A stretch of DNA of 64,000 nucleotides from Epiperipatus broadwayi (lineage: Eukaryota; Onychophora; Udeonychophora; Euonychophora; Peripatidae): assembly GCA_028023455.1 (NCBI GenBank), contig JAQFVV010012394.1:33491150-33555149 (forward strand). Reading direction: 5' to 3'. The notes under the pieces are model-generated. The model had not been told where the DNA came from and did not search any database. It was given only the letters and a program-made list of their open reading frames with translations. The translations under genes and the position numbers were made by a program. Of the stretch, positions 58,311 through 64,000 are shown one piece after another. Numbering within the stretch: the first letter of the stretch is position 1; the number at the start of each line of letters is the position of its first letter.

Positions 58311-58540
58311 CACAGCACTTATCTCGCTCTTGGCTTTAGCAAGTCTGAGGGATTGTGCATTGTTAAGTAATTTTTTTAGAAAACGATCACCCATGTTATT
58401 AGTAGGAGTATATTAAGCATTGATAAGTAATTTTCTTTAAAAAATCATTTGAATTTGTATGTTTAATAAAGTTTTTATGCATCCTTGCAATAGAATCACG
58501 CCCCCTAGAGTGTCGTGCTCCACAAATTGGAAAACACTCG

Positions 58541-58550
58541 TATAATACAT
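58541..58550. repeat. TSD of hammerhead-bearing element (left)
   Basis: TATAATACAT, identical to 58938-58947; copy II has an uninterrupted site near 19793-19802. Confidence 0.75.
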
Positions 58551-58937
58551 GACTCTTATTTTGACTATTTATAGTCTCTGCCTTAAGTCTTATGCGATGT
58601 TATATTGCTAAGACTACTAATATATGGTATGACTGAAAATCTCTCAGCCCCATATAGCGATTTGAATTGGATAGCTGGGTTTGAAGACATGTAGGTGTCT
58701 GACAATTTCAGATTTTCCACTCAATAGATAACTTTTAGATAAATGCTGGCTTTGTATTGGTATTTTTAGATCTAGTGTCTGAAGCTACCCTAGCACCTCT
58801 CTGAGGAGTGTCAAAGCACGAAACCATGGTCAGAGATTGGGGGGGGGGGGTTTCCTGCCAGAGATATTTTAAATGCTTTCTCTGGCCAAGCATTTATCTC
58901 AAAGCTTGTTGAGCAATTAGCAAATGCTCATTGTTTA
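58551..58937 (+). mobile_element. 387-bp insertion carrying a hammerhead ribozyme
   Basis: Absent from copy II at the matching site and flanked by an exact 10-bp repeat. It contains no open frame. Its main feature is a complete hammerhead core at 58797-58835, followed by a G12 tract (58839-58850). A short non-coding insertion with a type I hammerhead and a 10-bp TSD resembles the terminal part of a Penelope-like element or a small retrozyme-type element. Only one copy is seen in this window, so monomer length and family are unknown. Confidence 0.75.
58797..58835 (+). ncRNA. Hammerhead ribozyme, type I-like
   Basis: CTGAGGA (58801-58807) is the CUGANGA box. Stem II is GTGT/GCAC with loop CAAA (58808-58819). 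GAAA follows at 58820-58823. Stem III is the self-complementary ACCATGGT (58823-58830), and C58831 is the H17 cleavage nucleotide (GUC). Stem I forms from CTCT (58797-58800) and AGAG (58832-58835), with possible extension through ACCC (58787-58790) and the G-tract. The very short palindromic stem III is known from natural type I hammerheads that act as dimers, such as those in PLEs and satellite RNAs. All invariant core bases are present. Confidence 0.75.
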
Positions 58938-58947
58938 TATAATACAT
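58938..58947. repeat. TSD of hammerhead-bearing element (right)
   Basis: TATAATACAT, identical to 58541-58550. Confidence 0.75.
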
Positions 58948-59270
58948 TTGTTTGTGGCACTACACTGTTGGTAGAGGATTGTGGTGAAATTGTTTGTCAA
59001 CCTTCAATATCTTTAGGTTGAAATATATCTCTGGGACTGTAAGGAATTGATGATGATACAAATCAAATATGTGATGTGTCACTAAGACCTTTCCTGTTGA
59101 TGTTTCCACACTACTTGACAGTTTCCTCTTTTATTTATGAGACTGATGAATGCAAGAGTCAATCAACCATACATTTTCTGTTCAAATGTCTATTTTTTGA
59201 GAGTTTGTAGGAAGAATGATTTCATGGTGACTTGGAGAATGCATGGACCAACATTGCTCAAGAAGTAGAG

Positions 59271-60785
59271 CAGTGTTGACCAATCTTTGCCTTAGCTTGA
59301 GCCACTTAAGAATTTTAAAAACTTTGCACTTTTAATATTTTCCAATTTTAAATGAATTTAATGTACAAACATTATAAATTTGTAACATGATAAACAAAAT
59401 ATGTAATTTTATACATATATATTCTATTTATTATGGATTTAAATACAAAACAGAACAACATTTTTTAATGTGAAACCTGGCATTGTATGTCTTCTGCTAA
59501 ATTACTGTACTCTGACACATACGGATGATATAACTAAAGTCATACAATCATATGAATGTTCATTCAATATCCTGAATCTGAAGATTTTAAAAAGTTCATT
59601 GTTGAAAAAACACTTTCACAAAGGTAAGTTGACCAAAAGCAGTTTAACCAATTGAAAAGTTTTCTTTAACAGTGGATATTTTTTTCTCATTTACAAGCAT
59701 CCAAAAATCTCTGATAGATTTGTTTTTAATTGGACATCAGATTGAAAATCAATTATGTCCATTTTAAATTAGCGGAATTTTTATTGATCATATTTTCAAT
59801 CTGTTATGATATTTCACAAATACTAGTATAAGCAAATCGATTTAAAATCAATGAAGCAATTGGATGAATTTTATGATAATTGAAATATCTAATTTTGAAA
59901 TTTATTTCTAAATTCAGCTAGAATTTCAGTACATTTTTTTTTTTGTTTCCGCTTTGTTATATTTCTGAAAGTATTTCTCCAAATTGGAAAGTGATTAAAG
60001 TTATATTCCTTTAATTGGGACATCCAAAAATACAATTTTGGTTTAAATGCATCTTGACTTCCTTTTAAGTCAGTAATGGTTCTTTTTGTTTCCCCAGAAG
60101 TTGAAGATTGTATTCATTTTTGTTAGGTCTGTAAGAAAAGCTAAACCACATAACCAGCTATGATCACAAAATTCCTCATAAGATTTATTTTTGAATTCTA
60201 TGAAGTGTTTTATCTCTGAAAGATGCTCTAAAATTCACTGTAAGATTTCACTCTTGATCAGCCATTGAACTTCAGAATGTAACATTAAAGTTTCATACTC
60301 AGCATGACACTGTTTTGAATATTCTGCTCTGAAGTGATCTGTTATGAATGCTTGTTTAATGTGTAATGTAGTTGTATTGAAAATGCTTGGAAATTTAGCA
60401 TCATTCTTCCATAATGTGATGAAGCCAATACCAGAACCAATCAATACAGATATACCAGCTGTTATTAAGGACATAAGTTCATGAAGCATGACATCATTTT
60501 TTTTAATGTGGTTTACAATAACTATTGTATGTTTTCTCCATGTGATTTCCATTTAATGGTATAAAACCGACAATATGTCTTCATTTACTGAGAAATTATT
60601 AAATGTCATCATTATGTAATTATTTAGTTGAGCTATATTGCAGATATCTGTTGATTCATATCACTGTGAAGTTCGACATTTGCATTTTTGTAAATTATTT
60701 TTTATTTGCACTCTGATCATTTCAGACATTGCTCTATTATACAAGTGACTGAAATGGTTGTTAATGGAATTTCTTGGATAACTAA
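59271..60785 (-). pseudogene. hAT transposase relic, unit copy IV
   Basis: The best preserved hAT copy. On the minus strand, from N to C: frame 60661-60843 (RNSINNHFSHLYNRAMSEMI), then ESTDICNIAQL around 60630-60660, equivalent to the D(E)STD motif with the first catalytic aspartate region of hAT transposases of the ZBED5/SCAND3-like group; frame 60235-60552 with LIGSGIGFITLWKNDAKFPS and YETLMLHSEVQWLIKSEIL, matching the LLLHTEVRWLSRG helix of this group. The dimerisation domain further on is decayed. The terminus at 59271 reads CAGTGTTGACCAATCTTTG. Stops and frameshifts rule out activity. Confidence 0.8.
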
Positions 60786-61849
60786 CTGTTGTGCATTTCC
60801 ACAATAAGTACTGAAGTTGTGATAACAGTGGATTAACAACCACAATTAAATATACTGCAGGAAACTTGAGTAACTAAGGCTGATGTTTAATTGTCAACCA
60901 GTTAAAAATAAATAATATTTAAATACATTTATTTGTAATATTAATAATACTTACATATAATAAAGTAATATTAAATAAGATATACAAAATACTGAGTCAT
61001 GGAGGCATACTAATCATAATATGGCTGGTATGGCCTGTAAAAGATTTTAGGTCAAGGTTTGAACCTTCAGTAGTAAATCTATTTTGTATATCCATAGTCC
61101 TCTTGAACATTGAAGCCTTGCAGTTTCTATGTTAGAACACAAATCATCTGTGATGATGTGAATGCATGCACAAACCCAATTTTTTCTCATAGATTCCAGG
61201 TCACTTCCAGGTAGCAATGCTATAGTCATGAAAATTTTTAGCTGAATCTAGTTTTTATTAAAGCTATTTTATTTCTAGAACAGGAACCAATCATAAATTA
61301 TATCAGGTTGGTTAATGACTAGTTTGATATACATCTTTAATGGCAATTATTTCCTAATAACAGAAATCTGTAAGCACTTATGAGAAAATAGATTTACTTT
61401 ACTAAAATGAACAAGTTTCTTTTGCTTTTATAAATAATTTAGTTAGATTTATTTATTTGTCACTTAGTAAAATTTATATTATTCTAAATATAATATGAAT
61501 TACATTAGTTGCAGTATTCTAACATACAAACGTCCACTTTATGAATTATGGGTTCTGAAGTTTCATGTAATCTTTACAATTATTTACATCTTATTTTTTA
61601 GATATCTACCCTATCAAAATATTATTATCCTCTATATTGTTTTTTTTGTTGTTGTTGTGCTTTTCACTTACTTCCATTGTTTAATATTTTTCCATATAGT
61701 TTGGAATGTCCAAAAGCACTTATTCATGTCTGGTTGATTTTTTCTCTATGATGCCTTACATGATGTACACATTTCTACATAATTCTCTCATGTTTCCATC
61801 TAGATGATTTGTATTTGACTTGATAAATGTTCACTTCCTGTAATATTTC

Positions 61850-62580
61850 TGACCCAGCCATTTCTCTTCTCATTGAATCACTTTTCAACACTGTTGTTTT
61901 TGTCCAACTGAAAATTTTCGCCTGAATGAATTAATGACAGCTATGTGTGGATCTTTTCCCCAAACATCTTCTCAGGAGGGGATGTGCTTGTACTACTTGA
62001 TGTCATAGTATGCTGGTATAGCAAAACAGTATAAAAGGTTTCTTGTACAATTGCCTTCTTATGTAACTTTTGCATTAACATTTGTGCTGTTTTTTCTGCA
62101 ATGACATTCAACTCTGGATATGTGGGCATAGAGATATGTTTAATTTCTTATTTTTTTTAGAAATTTTTCTAATCTGTTGAGCATAAAGCTGGTGCAATTA
62201 TCTGATGCTAATATTTTAAGAAAACAATAGAAGAAAGTCTTTTTTAATTTTCCATTTTAACAATCCAATACTTTGTCCACTTTGTGTACATGTTGATCAC
62301 CATCAAACAATATACCCATAGAATGGTTCAACATGATTGATGTGAATATCATTCCAACATTTACCAAGCAGAGGTCAAGAAATAGAATTTTTCATTTCAT
62401 TCTTGACATGACATCATTTTTCACAGGTTTTCATGAATTGTTCAATTTCTATAATGATTCTAACCCACAATACATGGCTGTGGGGAAGTGCTTTGGCTTT
62501 TTCTTCTCCAGATTGTCCTTGATAAGTCCTTGATGAGTCAGAATGACCACCATATATTATCCATTAACATCCATTCTTTA
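61850..62580 (-). pseudogene. Gypsy integrase remnant, copy IV
   Basis: The minus strand shows RIIIEIEQFMKTCEK near 62400-62440 (zinc-finger part), DIHINHVEPFYGYIV near 62310-62350 (start of the catalytic core), and the frame 61941-62129 with LYQHTMTSSSTSTSPPEKMF, the C-terminal core segment. Several stops and frame changes lie in between. The homologous positions in copy II show different lesions, so decay continued independently after duplication. Confidence 0.72.
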
Positions 62581-63580
62581 TTTATAGGCAATCTTTTTCT
62601 TATGCTTCATATAATTTTATGAAGTATCTCAGGCAGAAAACTGGCACTTCTTTATGAATCCAGTTGATTAACAGTTTATACCTTGATCAGCTTTCATTGT
62701 TTCAATTATCTATATAATTAATAGTCAGATCATTTTTTTGGATCCTGACTTAATCAAGACTCTTGACAGAACATGTGCTTATTCAATGACATTTACGTTT
62801 TGTGAAAATGAAATCAAAATGATTCCCCACTGAAACATTCATAATCCAGGTATTTTTAATTTAACATTTTTGCTTATTTCTTTTGAGAAATATAGATGAG
62901 CTATTACCTAATCTCTTTGAAGCTACATTTTTTTAAAAAAATGATGTATTTTGCCACAGGCTCTGCAATTTCCTTATTCCATTTGTACTTATTTGCCATG
63001 TACACACTATTTGCTTCATATTACTCATAGAAGACTAATTTCTACTTTTAGTTTTCTTTATAAAGTCATTACCTTTATTGTTATTAATAAAATTTCAGGA
63101 TTCTTTTGATTGGTCGGATACAATTTTGTGGGCTACTTCCATTTTGTTCACTTCTTCATAAGTTAATTATTTTGAGACAAACAACCACTGTCTAACACTA
63201 TCATCTGCCACACGCTAAAGTAATTGCTCTAGTAAAGTGTCCTCTAGAGTTTTTCCATATTTACAACTTTTAGTAAGCACCTCACTGACAGATGACAGTC
63301 ACATATTGTTCCCCTAATTTTGCTATCTATTTCTAAAAGACAGTCATGCTATTTGCTTCAAGGACTAAAATAATTGTTTATTTTTTTTACTACTGCCAAG
63401 AATGGTAGCAATTTCTGAATCACCATGATTGAATAGCTGATTTACGATTTCAATTTATCTAGGTTGGAAACTATTAAGGTCACAAAGTTCTAGTTTCCAG
63501 TCAAATCCTATTGTCCCCTATTATAGTGCAAATATCAATTTGGATTTGATCTTGTCACCTGCATCAGTTTCCTGCTGTGT
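62581..63580 (-). pseudogene. RNase H tail and gag-like remnant, copy IV
   Basis: Collinear with 23561-24244 joined to 25953-26430, without the TIR element. It shows the empty site AATATTGTTCCCC-type near 63304-63318. No open frame. Confidence 0.5.
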
Positions 63581-64000
63581 ACTGCCACCATCAGTACTGA
63601 AGTTGTAGCAAAAATAGTCTGACAAGCAGAAATAAATATAGTATAAGAAATGTGAGTAACCAACCTTGATGTTTATTTGCCAAAAAGTTATCAATAATAA
63701 AGCAAATACATTTAGAAGTTAATCATCCATCTTCACTAACACCTTAATTTAATATTAAACAGTTACCTCATAATATTAATAACACAGTAATATTAAATGT
63801 TGTAAATTACTCAGCCATGGAGGCATACTAAATTTTAATAAGGCTGATCTAGCCTATAAAATTACATAGGCCCACTTTTGAACCTTCAGTGGTGAAGTTC
63901 ACTGAGTACATCCAGAGTTCTATTGAACACTGGAGCCATTCTCAATTCAATAAATATATTTACTTTTGTATTCTTTTGCAATAGTATGTAAAGATATATA

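Larger units (their letters stand above)
60786..63960 (-). mobile_element. Ty3/gypsy-like relic, copy IV
   Basis: LTR-like direct repeats lie at about 60786-61110 and about 63580-63930, sharing AGTCATGGAGGCATACTAA (left) and GCCATGGAGGCATACTAAAT (right) and neighbouring blocks. The internal part matches copy II without its two nested elements, giving an element of only about 3.2 kb. Protease and RT are absent, as in copy II. Confidence 0.68.
51790..64000. repeat. Composite repeat unit, copy IV
   Basis: Collinear with copy II as listed there. Private insertions: about 53290-53860, LINE copy c 53985-56395, SINE 58193-58298 and the hammerhead element 58551-58937. It lacks RTE copy B, both TIR elements, the family B element and the PLE pair of copy II. 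The window ends within its gypsy 5' flank. Confidence 0.75.

Overview
This window is AT-rich (roughly 70-75% A+T by eye) nuclear DNA from an animal, most likely an invertebrate; the species cannot be told from the sequence. The evidence for a metazoan is the mix of transposable elements: RTE-clade non-LTR retrotransposons, a second LINE family with a PHD finger, Penelope-like elements (PLE) with GIY-YIG endonuclease, hAT transposase relics, Ty3/gypsy relics and several inverted-repeat elements. I found no host protein-coding gene. Only one long intact open reading frame is present, the 995-residue RTE polyprotein at 41193-44180.

Layout. A composite repeat unit several kb to about 12 kb long recurs along the window: right end of copy I (1-4307), copy II (8191-27470, continuing at 31775-31966), central part of copy III (33289-37611) and copy IV (51790-64000). 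The unit contains a hAT transposase relic and, next to it in copies II and IV, an internally deleted gypsy element, both on the minus strand. Because the copies are collinear, each works as the empty site for insertions in the others, and this fixes the ends and target-site duplications (TSDs) of many elements.

Insertions between and inside the units: RTE copy A with a twin-priming-type 5' inversion (4308-8190); RTE copy B, full length but broken (15304-18593); RTE copy C, intact (40900-44197), itself nested in one arm of a palindromic foldback element (about 39980-44540); a head-to-head inverted PLE pair (about 27535-31745) carrying a further 567-bp insertion with a 172-bp tandem repeat; three copies of a LINE with PHD finger, EEP endonuclease and RT (33474-35333, 45730-51780, 53985-56395); two TIR elements with 8-10 bp TSDs (9181-11555, 24253-25944); a 407-bp near-perfect hairpin (47926-48332); and a 106-bp tRNA-like SINE (58193-58298).

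The most unusual items are two related families of about 330-bp monomers arranged as direct copies followed by inverted copies and flanked by 12-15 bp TSDs (26671-27254, 31981-33288, 46509-47426, with a lone piece near 13858), and a 387-bp insertion with a 10-bp TSD (58551-58937) that contains a match to all the conserved boxes of a type I hammerhead ribozyme. A degenerate hammerhead-like motif also lies near both outer ends of the PLE pair. Together they suggest a ribozyme-linked, PLE-type retrotransposition environment; this link is inference.
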